A stretch of 34,926 nt of DNA from Stieleria sedimenti (GCF_025060895.1 NZ_JANZKV010000099.1:32770-67695); one strand, 5' to 3'; shown: positions 15,807-23,498, numbered from the stretch's first letter. Notes: generated from the letters alone by a model not told the origin. Made by a program: numbers and translations.

Positions 15807-17248
15807 TGTCCTTTCGGCTCCCCCGCCATTGAATTCAACACCGCTCGCAACTCCGAACGATGTTTCTGGTAGTCGCCGTCGTCGGCACGGTTGACCGATT
15901 CGGATGGATCCACGTCGTGATCATACAACTCCACTCCGACCAGTTCGCCACCGGCCGGCGATCCGTCTTCGCTGGAATGCCACTCGGTGTATCGAAATCG
16001 CGGAGTCCGGATGCTGTGGCCCATCGCTTTCATCGAATTGCCGTAGTAGGACGGACGGGGATGTTGAGTCAGTGCGGCCTGCTTGACCTGCACGGCGTCA
16101 CCATCGATCAACGGCCGAAGACTGACTCCTTCGATTCCACTCGGCTCGTCCAAACCGCAGAGGTCGGCGATCGTCGGGTAGAGATCCAGCAATTCCACGA
16201 TCGCATCGGTCTGTTTCACCGCCACAGCTTTCGGCGGCGCGATGATCAGGGGCACGCGGGCGTCGAGTTCAAAATTGGACGTCTTGCACCACAGCGTGTG
16301 ATCGCCAAGCTGGAACCCGTGGTCGGACCAGAACACGACCAGTGTTTGCTCGGTCAAACCCAATTGATCCAATTCACTGAGCAGCCGACCGACTTGTGCG
16401 TCCATGTAGCTGATCGCGGCAAGGTAACCGTGACGCAGCTCTTGCTCGTCGTCCTTACTCAACGTCGCCGGTTTGCTTTTGCCCAACAGTTCCTGACTAT
16501 TGTGCCAAGCGATCCGCGGCGTCCCGACCGGCCATTGTGGACAATCGGGCCCGGTGATCTCGTCGCGATCGTACAGGTCCCAATACTTCTTGGGCGCGTT
16601 GAACGGCAAATGGGGCTTCCAAAATCCGACCGCCAGAAAGAACGGCTGTTGCGACGCCGCGCGCTCCCGCAGCGCAGCGAGTGCCAGCGTGGTGATCCGG
16701 CCATCGAAATAGGCGTCATCGGGCACGTCACGGCATTCGCACCGAATCGCTTCGGCGAAATCGCGCGGAAGCTGCCCTTCAACTTGAGGCACATCGTGTC
16801 GGTGCGAATCAAAATGCATCACCGCCGGCACGCTCCACGATTCCGGATCGCCCTGAATGTCCGTGGCCCAATTGTGAAAGATCTTGCCGATGTCCTGGGC
16901 GAAATAGCCGTTCTGTTTGAAATACTGCGGCAGCGTCACGACGTCGGGAATCGCGTCGCGAAAATGCTTGGTCAAGTTGTACTGGGCCAGGGTGTTCGGC
17001 CGCCGACCGGTGAGCAAACTGCTGCGCGAGGGATTGCAGAGTGCTTGAGCGCAATACGCTCGATCGAATCGAGTGCCCCGCGCGGCCAAACGATCCAGAT
17101 GCGGCGTCTTGACCAACGGGTGACCATAGCAACCCAAATCACAGCGCAAGTCATCCGCCGCAATGAACAGCACGTTGGGACGATCGTCTGCAAAAGCATC
17201 TGACGTGATCGCCAACGTCAACCATAAGATGAATATCGTTCGAATCAT
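15803..17248 (-). CDS. Iduronate-2-sulfatase-like exported sulfatase
   Basis: This 481-residue enzyme has a short signal peptide (MIRTIFILWLTLAITSDAFA, cleavage near 20). It shows the features of the iduronate-2-sulfatase (IDS/BetC-type) branch: RPNVLFIAADDLRCDLGCYG, formylglycine site C71-N-P-S-R75 followed by SSLLTGRRP, the FWKPHLPFNAPKKYWDLYD segment, VVFWSDHGFQLGDH with the metal ligands, and a CDLGLP-type late region replaced by LYPTIADLCGL. Real specificity is unknown: planctomycete IDS-like sulfatases are numerous and most are uncharacterised. The ATG at 17248 has no Shine-Dalgarno sequence. It is followed by the overlapping symporter gene and preceded, after 80 bases of heptad repeats, by the aldolase gene. 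Confidence 0.92.
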   Translation of the reverse strand: MIRTIFILWLTLAITSDAFADDRPNVLFIAADDLRCDLGCYGHPLVKTPHLDRLAARGTRFDRAYCAQALCNPSRSSLLTGRRPNTLAQYNLTKHFRDAIPDVVTLPQYFKQNGYFAQDIGKIFHNWATDIQGDPESWSVPAVMHFDSHRHDVPQVEGQLPRDFAEAIRCECRDVPDDAYFDGRITTLALAALRERAASQQPFFLAVGFWKPHLPFNAPKKYWDLYDRDEITGPDCPQWPVGTPRIAWHNSQELLGKSKPATLSKDDEQELRHGYLAAISYMDAQVGRLLSELDQLGLTEQTLVVFWSDHGFQLGDHTLWCKTSNFELDARVPLIIAPPKAVAVKQTDAIVELLDLYPTIADLCGLDEPSGIEGVSLRPLIDGDAVQVKQAALTQHPRPSYYGNSMKAMGHSIRTPRFRYTEWHSSEDGSPAGGELVGVELYDHDVDPSESVNRADDGDYQKHRSELRAVLNSMAGEPKGQ

Positions 17249-17260
17249 GGGGGAAGTTTT

Positions 17261-17310
17261 TCAGTTCTCAGTTCTCAGTTCTCAGATTTCAGTTCTCAGA
17301 TTTCAGATTT
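17261..17310. repeat. Heptad tandem repeat TTCTCAG/ATTTCAG
   Basis: Six consecutive 7-base units (three TTCTCAG, then ATTTCAG, TTCTCAG, ATTTCAG) fill most of the 80-base gap between the aldolase and the iduronate-2-sulfatase-like gene. They are followed by CCATCGTTTTGCC, a motif shared with the repeat cluster at 12585-12751. The array lies in the presumed leader of the sulfatase message. Confidence 0.8.
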
Positions 17311-17328
17311 ACCATCGTTTTGCCCCCA

Positions 17329-18294
17329 TCATTCCGACTTCTCCAACACCCCGATCTCTCTCAGCACTTCCGCGACTTGTTCGCGTTGTGGGTCGAGGAA
17401 CCGGTTGAAAGGATCGGCGGGCAGGTCTTCGCAAATGCCGATCAACGAGAGTGCGGATTTGGTCGCCTTGATGTGCCGTGAAGCATACTTGCCGACCTCA
17501 TAGATCTCTTGGAATTTCAAGATCGTTGCCAAGGCGGCATCGGTCGCTTCGGTGTCACCGGCGATGAGCGCCTGGTAGCAATCGACAAAGACGCTGGGCA
17601 TGACATTGGCGCCACCGTTGACACCGCCATCGCCTCCCAACGCGATCGCCTGGGGCAACAGGGCTTCCGGGCCGATCAAGACCTGCCAATCCGTGCGAAT
17701 CGATTTCAATTGACACAGTTTCCCGAAATACTCCAGGTCCCCGCTGCTGTCCTTGACGCCGATGATCGAGGGGATTTCGGACAGTCGTTTCAGCGTGTCG
17801 ATTTCAAACCAAACCTTCGTCAGCCCCGGCATGTTGTAGAGCATCAACGGCAGCGGAATATCCGGCGCGATACTCTGCACATAGCGCGTCAGTTCAGTCT
17901 GTCCGGCGGGAAAGTAATAAGGGGTCGTCAGCACTGCGGCATCGGCACCGCATTGGGCGGCATACTCCGCCAGGGTGACGGTTTCCATGTAGGCGGTGTC
18001 GGTCACTCCGACCAGCACCGGCACGCGCCCGCCGACGAGGCGAACCGATTCGGCGATCATCTCGCGTCGCAACCGGTAACTTAAACTCGGTGCCTCCCCG
18101 GTGGTCCCCAGAATGAACACCGCGGCCACGCCGCCGTCGATCACGTGGTCCAACAAACGCTGCAACCCGGCGCGGTCCAACTCGTCTCGGGCCGCCAGCG
18201 GCGTGACCAATGGTGGCACGATCCCCTGAAGCGAAATGCGGCTGGAGCCCGGAACCGCTTGTCCACTTGCATGATCTGTCACGACACTTCCCAT
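17329..18294 (-). CDS. Dihydrodipicolinate synthase / N-acetylneuraminate lyase family aldolase
   Basis: This 321-residue class I aldolase should cleave or form a pyruvate-containing sugar acid through a Schiff base. Recognisable features are the GTTGE carboxylate-binding motif (63-67), the catalytic tyrosine Y153 in LYNMPG, and the Schiff-base lysine K181 in GVKDSSGD. Tyrosine-lysine spacing (28) equals that of the family. An N-terminal extension of about 20 residues is present. Because it lies between a GntR regulator and sulfatase/transporter genes, a catabolic lyase (sialic acid, 2-keto-3-deoxy sugar acid or similar) is more likely than lysine biosynthesis. The gene starts inside the last 16 bases of the regulator gene, in another frame. 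Confidence 0.9.
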   Translation of the reverse strand: MGSVVTDHASGQAVPGSSRISLQGIVPPLVTPLAARDELDRAGLQRLLDHVIDGGVAAVFILGTTGEAPSLSYRLRREMIAESVRLVGGRVPVLVGVTDTAYMETVTLAEYAAQCGADAAVLTTPYYFPAGQTELTRYVQSIAPDIPLPLMLYNMPGLTKVWFEIDTLKRLSEIPSIIGVKDSSGDLEYFGKLCQLKSIRTDWQVLIGPEALLPQAIALGGDGGVNGGANVMPSVFVDCYQALIAGDTEATDAALATILKFQEIYEVGKYASRHIKATKSALSLIGICEDLPADPFNRFLDPQREQVAEVLREIGVLEKSE

Positions 18295-18980
18295 CGATTG
18301 GTTTCCCTGGATTCAATTTCCTGCAGCGTCAACTGAAGCCCCGCTGCGATGTGACGCTGCATCGCATCGCGGGCGCGCTCGGGGTCCCTGGATCGGATCC
18401 CGTCAAAGATCGCCGCATGATCGTCGCACGTGGACTCCATGATCGCGGCGTCGTAGGCGTGCCGATCGGCGGCGAAGACACGGACCAGTGCGTTGGAACT
18501 TTCGCTCGATCGAACCATCGTTTGGTTGCCGGTCGCGTCGATGATCAACATATGGAATCCGAGGTCAGCGCGTTCAAAATCAGCCGTGTCGCGTTTGCCC
18601 GCTTGTCGGTTGTTCGTTTTTGCGACCTTGGCGGCGATCGTCCGCATCCGCCCCAGCGCCCGCTCGATCGCGGCGATCTGAGCCTCACTGGCGCGTTCGG
18701 CCGCCTTGGCCGCCGCGTACGGCTCGATGGCTTCACGCATTTCGTACAGTTCGACCAACTCGTCGGGACTGATCGTGCGAACGACCGCCCCGAGCTGCGG
18801 GACCAGTTCGACGAATCCTTCGTTGGCCAACAATCCCATCGCCTCGCGGACCGGCGTGGCGCTGATCCCGAGTTCCTGTCCGATCGGTCCATAGCGAATC
18901 CGGCTGCCCGGAGCGAACTCACCGGCGATCAGCCGCGAGCGGAGGTTCCGGTAGGCCAGTTGGGCGTGGGTGGAAGTCAC
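18279..18980 (-). CDS. GntR-family transcriptional regulator, FCD subfamily
   Basis: This 233-residue protein is likely the local regulator of the downstream sulfatase/transport genes. The N-terminal winged helix (about 5-70) shows [19 protein letters not shown] and the recognition helix [17 protein letters not shown]. The C-terminal FCD ligand-binding domain (about 75-225) has the expected metal ligands: D-x3-H in DLGFH, a histidine in [10 protein letters not shown] and one in MQRHI. FCD regulators usually sense carboxylic acids such as sugar acids, which fits the neighbouring aldolase. The GTG start at 18980 is chosen because the helix-turn-helix begins a few residues later; an upstream in-frame ATG at 19055 would add 25 residues over the candidate operator. 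Its end overlaps the aldolase gene by 16 bases. Confidence 0.9.
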   Translation of the reverse strand: MTSTHAQLAYRNLRSRLIAGEFAPGSRIRYGPIGQELGISATPVREAMGLLANEGFVELVPQLGAVVRTISPDELVELYEMREAIEPYAAAKAAERASEAQIAAIERALGRMRTIAAKVAKTNNRQAGKRDTADFERADLGFHMLIIDATGNQTMVRSSESSNALVRVFAADRHAYDAAIMESTCDDHAAIFDGIRSRDPERARDAMQRHIAAGLQLTLQEIESRETNRWEVS

Positions 18981-19003
18981 GGGAGACACTCTGATTTGTA
19001 GAG

Positions 19004-19013
19004 GTCTATAGAC
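19004..19013. promoter_or_regulatory. Candidate GntR operator GTCTATAGAC
   Basis: A perfect 10-base palindrome lies 24-33 bases before the GTG start of the GntR gene. FCD-type regulators commonly bind short palindromes with outer GT and AC, and often repress their own operon from such a site. No second copy was found before the other cluster genes, so this is a positional inference only. Confidence 0.4.
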
Positions 19014-19070
19014 TTTACCAGAACCGCAGCGGCACGCAAGCGACCGGCGAGACAACCCGCTGAAGCATCG

Positions 19071-19465
19071 TTTAGCGGCAGGCCGCGAGCGGGTTGTCGA
19101 TTTAGTGAGCCGTGACGCGTGAGCGGCCGGGCATTCCGGCGCCCGACCGAGGCCTCACGGCCAACGGCTCACCATTGTGCCGCTAGCACCGCAGTCGATT
19201 TAGTGAGCCGTGACGCGTGAGCGGCCGGGCATTCCGGCGCCCGCCCGAGGCCTTACGGCCAACGGCTCACCATGGTGCCGCTAGCACCGCAGTCGATTTA
19301 GTGAGCCGTGACGCGTGAGCGGCCGGGCATTCCGGCGCCCGACCGAGGCCTTACGGCCAACGGCTCACCATGGAGTCAGCAGATCCCGACTAAATCGACA
19401 GCCCGCGAGCCCTCCGGCGTCTTGGAAAAGATGAAGGACCGGAGGGCTCGCGCCCTGCCGCTAAA
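19071..19465. repeat. Composite palindromic element, long form with triplicated core
   Basis: The element begins with TTTAGCGGCAGG (19071-19082) and ends with its exact reverse complement (19454-19465). Inside, a 98-base unit repeats in tandem (19096-19193, 19194-19291, then a partial copy from 19292). Each unit contains a palindrome GTGAGCCGT...ACGGCTCAC at 19105-19172, 19203-19270 and 19301-19368. The right end carries a further hairpin (GCGAGCCCTCCGG / CCGGAGGGCTCGC). Similar elements lie at 26382-26581 and 29402-29552. There is no coding capacity, so any movement would depend on enzymes elsewhere. Confidence 0.85.
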
Positions 19466-19572
19466 ACTTAAAGGAGTTGATGGGAATGCCGCGGCGACTT
19501 CCCCGGAGGTGGCGCGACGCTGACCTCCGGCTACCCGCTGGCATCCCTCCGGGATACTAGAATCGTCTGGCG

Positions 19573-20346
19573 TCAGGCAACCAGACGGAGTTTCTCGGCT
19601 TCCTGCTCTTTGGCCGCGCAGATGCCTTCGATGAACTCTTCGAAGATGCGGACGTCCAGCGCCGAGGCGGCGGCACATTCGGGGTGGAACTGGGTTCCGA
19701 CCACGAACCAATCCATCATTTCACTTTCGATGGCTTCGATCACACCATCGGGGCAGCGGGCGGTCACGCGGAAGCCCGGTGCGACCTCGTCGATCGCCAT
19801 GTGGTGACGGCTGCTGACACGAATCTCACCGTCGCCGAAGACGCGGCCGACCAGCGAATCGCTTTCGACTTCCAGGGTGTGTCGGTGATTGGGGTCATGG
19901 GGGTCCAGGTGCGGAACCGCCGCCGGCAAGTCTTCTTTGATGTGCAGGAACAGGTTGCCGCCCTGTTGAATGTTCAACAGTTGCATGCCGGCTCCGATCG
20001 CCAGCAACGGGATGCGACGCTCGGCGATTTCTGCGACCAAGTGACGGTCGCTGGTTTCACGCACCGGATCCATCGGGCGAACGCTCGAATGCAACATGAA
20101 GCCGTCGTTGCGCGGATCCAAGTCTCCGCCACCGATCATCATGAAGCCTTCAACGTGATCCAGTACCCGGGCGATCGATTCAGGGTCGTCCATCGGAGGC
20201 ACGACGACCGGAATGCCACCGGCCGAAAGGATCGACTGAAAGTAGCCCGCCGCCAGATAGGCGAACCCGGGTTTACTGCGATCAGCAGCTTTGAAATCAC
20301 AGTTGATACCAATGATCGGCTTGCTAACCAGAGCTTCGTTTGACAT
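19573..20346 (-). CDS. Class I glutamine amidotransferase / C26 hydrolase-like protein lacking the nucleophile cysteine
   Basis: This 257-residue protein aligns with gamma-glutamyl-gamma-aminobutyrate hydrolases (PuuD-type, peptidase C26). Family features are the N-terminal KPIIGINCDF, the GGIPVVVPP loop, MMIGGGDLDP (residues 69-78), the MQLLNIQQGGNLFLH stretch and the H221-P-E223 dyad. At the nucleophile elbow the usual G-I-C-x-G reads A-I-G118-A-G120, encoded by GGA, so the catalytic cysteine is glycine. It is therefore probably inactive as a hydrolase by the known mechanism and may bind a ligand or partner. The ATG at 20346 has GAGG about 9 bases upstream. It stands alone; repeats flank it on both sides. 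Confidence 0.87.
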   Translation of the reverse strand: MSNEALVSKPIIGINCDFKAADRSKPGFAYLAAGYFQSILSAGGIPVVVPPMDDPESIARVLDHVEGFMMIGGGDLDPRNDGFMLHSSVRPMDPVRETSDRHLVAEIAERRIPLLAIGAGMQLLNIQQGGNLFLHIKEDLPAAVPHLDPHDPNHRHTLEVESDSLVGRVFGDGEIRVSSRHHMAIDEVAPGFRVTARCPDGVIEAIESEMMDWFVVGTQFHPECAAASALDVRIFEEFIEGICAAKEQEAEKLRLVA

Positions 20347-20764
20347 CCGACGTTTCCTCATAAAAGTCGCAAAATCCAAGAATGACAACGCAGCCGCGTG
20401 CTGCGTCAAAAAAGGGGTGCACGGTTACCTGGAAGAACGCCCCACCACTTCGGCTCGACGCAAACCATGCGTCGGTCGGAGGTGACGGGAAGCAGGAAAA
20501 CGCAGCAGCAAAGCGGTTGCGAGTGAACCGGGATTGCCAAACCGAACTGCCGAGTCGGGGTGAGCCCGCTGAACTCGATGAATAGAAGAGCGATAAGAAT
20601 CCATCTTGGAATCCATAGTGATCGTCCTTAATCAGGACCGCCCCGGCGGTGTCGGCTCTGGGTCAGAGACCGGCGACGTTACGCAAGTCTCTCCGAGCGG
20701 TGCGAAAAGTAGCGGCAATTTTCATCGGTTCCAAACAATCTCTACATCTTGTGCAAACTGGCGT

Positions 20765-20791
20765 GTGCTAGCACGACAGACAGTGCTAGCA
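20765..20791. promoter_or_regulatory. Twin GTGCTAGCAC palindromes
   Basis: A perfect palindrome GTGCTAGCAC at 20765-20774 is followed 18 bases on by GTGCTAGCA at 20783-20791. Two copies of the same short palindrome less than two helical turns apart, in a promoter-sized region, suggest a dimeric regulator site. The bound protein is unknown. Confidence 0.4.
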
Positions 20792-20962
20792 ATACGCTTT
20801 TTTGCTATCAATGCGGCGTTTGGATGCCGATGGCTACCGGCATCAACCCGGAATCAACCCGGAACGCGACCGGAATGCTACCTTGAACATCGTTTCCTCG
20901 GGTTTGGCCCGTAGCGTCGCGCCCAATGCCACATACTTTGACACCAACCGGGGTGTTTTTTG
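20792..20962 (+). ncRNA. Possible small structured RNA ending in a terminator-like hairpin
   Basis: Downstream of the twin palindromes the plus strand can form a 7-base stem (20823-20829 with 20838-20844), followed by a tandem 11-base duplication ATCAACCCGGA (20842-20863). It ends with a short stem ACACC/GGTGT (20941-20956) leading into a run of six T. This resembles a short transcript with an intrinsic terminator. No covariation or expression can be judged from one sequence, and the 5-base terminator stem is weak. Confidence 0.3.
20941..20961 (+). terminator. Terminator-like hairpin followed by T-tract
   Basis: Stem ACACC (20941-20945) and GGTGT (20952-20956) with a 6-base loop leads directly into a T-run to 20961. 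It has no protein gene upstream on the same strand, which is why a small RNA is considered. Confidence 0.4.
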
Positions 20963-20963
20963 T

Positions 20964-21042
20964 TAGCGGTAGGGCGCGAGCCCTCCGGTCTTTCACGGTG
21001 TTTCCAAGCTGAAGCCGGACGGCTCGCGCCCAATACCGCTCA
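20964..21042. repeat. Short palindromic element (end module only)
   Basis: TTAGCGGTAGGGCGCGAGCC at the left pairs, with one small gap, with GGCTCGCGCCCAATACCGCT at the right. The sequence matches the terminal hairpin of the composite elements at 19071-19465 and 26382-26581 but lacks their GTGAGCCG core, so it looks like a solo end module. Confidence 0.7.
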
Positions 21043-21327
21043 ATCGACAAGGTTTTGACAAGCGCAGAACCCTGCCGCTCACAAGCATCACTGCGTTTGG
21101 TGTCAAAGGAGAACGGCAGCGTCCGCGCGGCGCTAAATCTCGATTTAGCGGTATCGGGCTGTGGCCCGTACGCTAGCGCGATACGGCTAATCCCACGTGT
21201 GATCTGGATTCCATCGCCAGGCCACCGACGGCCTCCGCGACGCCTCTCCCTGAGAATGCTGCCGGGGTAGACTACCGCAACTCAGCTGAAACAGAGCGTC
21301 AGAGAATCAGGCAGAGAATCAGTCCTG

Positions 21328-21357
21328 AAAATTCAACCGACAAAAATTCAACCGACA
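21328..21357. repeat. 15-base exact tandem duplication
   Basis: AAAATTCAACCGACA occurs twice in direct succession (21328-21342, 21343-21357), ending next to the AAGG that could serve as ribosome binding site for the GTG start at 21371. A looser duplication AGAGAATCAG lies just upstream (21301-21322). Confidence 0.8.
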
Positions 21358-21370
21358 AGGAAACGCGTCC

Positions 21371-22483
21371 GTGAAATTTGAAAACGTTCGACTGGCGGCC
21401 ATCGGTGCGTTGGTCCCCGACGAGGTTTGGTCGAGCGATCAGATCGAACAGCGTCTGCAACCGCTCTACCAGCGTCTGAAGTTGCCCGAAGGCCGATTGG
21501 AGCTGATGTCGGGAATCGCCCGGCGCCGCGTCTGGCCGGCGGGGACTGTCCCCAGTGGGCCCAGCATCGAAGCGGGGAAGCTGGCCGTCCAGGCTGCCGG
21601 GGTGGGCGTCGAATCGATCGGCTGCCTGATTCACGCCAGCGTGTGTCGTGATTTTCTGGAGCCGGCGACGGCATCGCGGGTGCACCACGGGATCGGGCTG
21701 TCCTCGGATTGCTGGGTCTATGACGTTTCCAATGCCTGCCTGGGCCTGATCAACGGCGCGATTCAGATCGCGATGATGATCCAGAGCGGCGCGATCGACG
21801 CCGGGATGGTGGTGGGCACCGAAAACAGCCGGATGCTGCTCGAATCGACGATCCAGGCCCTCAACGGGGACACGTCGCTGCGGCGCAAGGACATCAAGGG
21901 CGCGTTTGCGTCGCTGACGATCGGATCGGGCAGTTGTGCCTGGCTGCTGACCCACGAGCGTTTGGCGCCCGAGGCGACCTCGATCGAAGTCGGCATCGCC
22001 GAGGCCCGCACCCGATTTCACGATCTGTGCGTCAGCGACAGCGACTCGGCCGGCGCGGCGATGCAGCCGCTGATGGAGACGGATTCGGAGAAGCTGATGG
22101 CCGAGGGGATCGCCACAGGGGCTGCGGCCTTTGAAAAACTGTTGGCCGAAAGCGGCTGGGACCGCAGTTCGATCGAGCGAACGGTTTGCCACCAGGTCGG
22201 GACGCGTCATCGGGTGGCGATGCTGGAATCGATGGGGCTTTCCACCGAGCGGGACAGCGTTTCATTCCCCCAACTCGGCAACACGGGCTCGGTTGCGCTG
22301 CCCCTGACGGTCGCGTCGGCGGCCGAGCAAGGCGACCTAACCGGGGGGGACCGGGTAGCGATGTTGGGGATCGGGTCGGGGATCAACAGCGTGATGCTGG
22401 CGGCCCGCTGGGGAAGCACTGCGATCGCGGGAAACATCAAAGCGATTCAAAATGTCCCGTTGGCCTTGAAAATCCCGAGCTGA
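21371..22483 (+). CDS. OleA-like thiolase-superfamily condensing enzyme (KAS III-related)
   Basis: This 370-residue cytoplasmic enzyme carries the Cys-His-Asn triad of KAS III/OleA enzymes: C123 in DVSNACLG, H274 in CHQVG and N304 in GNTGS. Several stretches match Xanthomonas OleA as I recall it: QRLQPLYQRL, SGIARRRVW, SVCRDFLEPATAS and LLGIGSG-type AMLGIGSGIN. The glutamate in the DFLEP motif (E97) corresponds to the OleA residue that acts from the partner subunit during non-decarboxylative Claisen condensation. It may therefore join two fatty acyl-CoAs head to head. Translation starts with GTG, with AAGG about 10 bases upstream. oleB, oleC and oleD are not adjacent; the next gene is rpsD. 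FabH-like function is the alternative. Confidence 0.85.
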   Translation: MKFENVRLAAIGALVPDEVWSSDQIEQRLQPLYQRLKLPEGRLELMSGIARRRVWPAGTVPSGPSIEAGKLAVQAAGVGVESIGCLIHASVCRDFLEPATASRVHHGIGLSSDCWVYDVSNACLGLINGAIQIAMMIQSGAIDAGMVVGTENSRMLLESTIQALNGDTSLRRKDIKGAFASLTIGSGSCAWLLTHERLAPEATSIEVGIAEARTRFHDLCVSDSDSAGAAMQPLMETDSEKLMAEGIATGAAAFEKLLAESGWDRSSIERTVCHQVGTRHRVAMLESMGLSTERDSVSFPQLGNTGSVALPLTVASAAEQGDLTGGDRVAMLGIGSGINSVMLAARWGSTAIAGNIKAIQNVPLALKIPS

Positions 22484-22710
22484 GCGGCGACACTCTGCCG
22501 CTTCCCAAAACCGACGCGCGACCGCCCTCGGAGAATCGTCTCTCCGGGTGAAAACAGCGGATCGCGCCGGCAGCGTTTCGATCGGTTTGGATAAACCGTT
22601 CGTCCCGCAGCCCGCCCCCCTTTATTGATCTGTAGCGGTCCACCCGCGGCTTGGTTTTTTGCCGATCCGTCAGTGGGGCTGATTGCGGACACCCAGGAGA
22701 ATCACCGTCT

Positions 22711-23319
22711 ATGGCTCGTTACACCGGCCCTAAAGCACGCGTCAACCGTCGACTCGGCACCCTGATTTATGAAACCGCGGGTGCCGCTCGTGCGCTCGAC
22801 CGTCGCAACACGCCGCCCGGGATGCATGTCCGCGGCCGTCGCCCGAGTAACTACGGTGCGGCATTGCAAGAAAAGCAAAAGATCAAGCACTATTACGGGT
22901 TGGGCGAACGCCAGCTGCGTCGCTACTTTGACGCCGTCGGTCGCAAGTCGGGCAACACCGGTGAGCTGTTGTTGCTGATGTGCGAGCGTCGGCTGGACAA
23001 CGTGGTTCGCCGAGTCGGATTTACCAAGACCCGTCCCCAGGCCCGTCAAGGCGTCGCGCACGGCCACTTTCTGGTCAACGGCGTGAAGGTCGACAAGCCC
23101 AGCTACATCCTGCGTCCGGGCGACATTGTCGAAGTCCGCAACCGCGAGAACCTGAAGAACCTGTACCGGGGTGTGATCGCCAACGCGGCCCCCGATGCAC
23201 TGGACTGGGTCGCGTTTGACAGCGAGAGCTTGAAGGCGACGATGCTGGGGATGCCCGGTGCGAGCGACATCAGCTTGCCGGTCGACGCGAACTCCGTCGT
23301 CGAATTCCTGTCTCGTTAA
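22711..23319 (+). CDS. rpsD: 30S ribosomal protein S4
   Basis: This 202-residue protein is S4, a primary 16S rRNA-binding protein for small-subunit assembly. It begins MARYTGPKARVNRRLG, has the central LQEKQKIKHYYGLGERQLRRYF segment, and carries the S4 RNA-binding domain at about residues 92-155 (CERRLDNVVRRVGF, then GHFLVNGVKVDKPSYILRPGD). The N-terminal region lacks the zinc-binding cysteines found in some S4 proteins. AGGAGA about 10 bases before ATG 22711 is a good ribosome binding site and decides the start over an in-frame upstream codon at 22651. The gene is separate from the usual S13-S11-S4-rpoA cluster and ends at its own terminator. Confidence 0.97.
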   Translation: MARYTGPKARVNRRLGTLIYETAGAARALDRRNTPPGMHVRGRRPSNYGAALQEKQKIKHYYGLGERQLRRYFDAVGRKSGNTGELLLLMCERRLDNVVRRVGFTKTRPQARQGVAHGHFLVNGVKVDKPSYILRPGDIVEVRNRENLKNLYRGVIANAAPDALDWVAFDSESLKATMLGMPGASDISLPVDANSVVEFLSR

Positions 23320-23415
23320 TCGAATCGGTGTGGCGTCCAGCTTGCCTTCACGGGGTTTCGCAGGCTGGAAGCATACGCCAAGTTGCGGTTTGACAGTACA
23401 ATTCAGCTTCCGTCG

Positions 23416-23441
23416 CGGACGCCTCGGCGTCCGTTCTTTTT
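23416..23441 (+). terminator. Intrinsic terminator after rpsD
   Basis: CGGACGCC (23416-23423) and GGCGTCCG (23426-23433) form a GC-rich stem with a very short loop (four bases if the last pair opens), followed by TTCTTTTTT. Between rpsD and it, at about 23330-23380, lies a degraded copy of the GGCTGGAAGC-type palindrome. The hairpin separates rpsD from the lpdA-miaB pair. Confidence 0.8.
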
Positions 23442-23498
23442 TGCTCCGACGGTGGTCTCCCAAACCAACAGTCTTCCTCGCCAATCGAATAGAGAAAA

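Larger units (their letters stand above)
20347..21370. other. 1-kb intergenic region with regulatory palindromes, possible small RNA and repeats
   Basis: No protein gene is convincing here although the gap is long and lies between divergent genes. It contains twin GTGCTAGCAC palindromes (20765-20791), a candidate structured transcript (about 20792-20962), a short palindromic element (20964-21042) enclosed by a 12-base inverted repeat CTTTGACACCAA (20936-20947 and 21097-21108), a hairpin near 21131-21195 built on CTAAATC/GATTTAG, and a 15-base tandem duplication (21328-21357) just before the OleA-like gene. Confidence 0.6.

Noticed and set aside
15860-17203. Long plus-strand frame opposite the iduronate-2-sulfatase-like gene
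   Set aside because: The sulfatase on the minus strand has signal peptide and catalytic site; the antisense product has no coherent domains.
17329-18294. Calling the aldolase dapA of lysine biosynthesis
   Set aside because: Its place in a GntR-controlled sulfatase/transport cluster argues for a catabolic lyase; sequence alone does not settle the substrate.
19096-19373. CRISPR array suspected from the repeated units
   Set aside because: Units are 98 bases, directly adjacent and without variable spacers, and no cas genes are nearby; it is a tandem duplication of a palindromic element.
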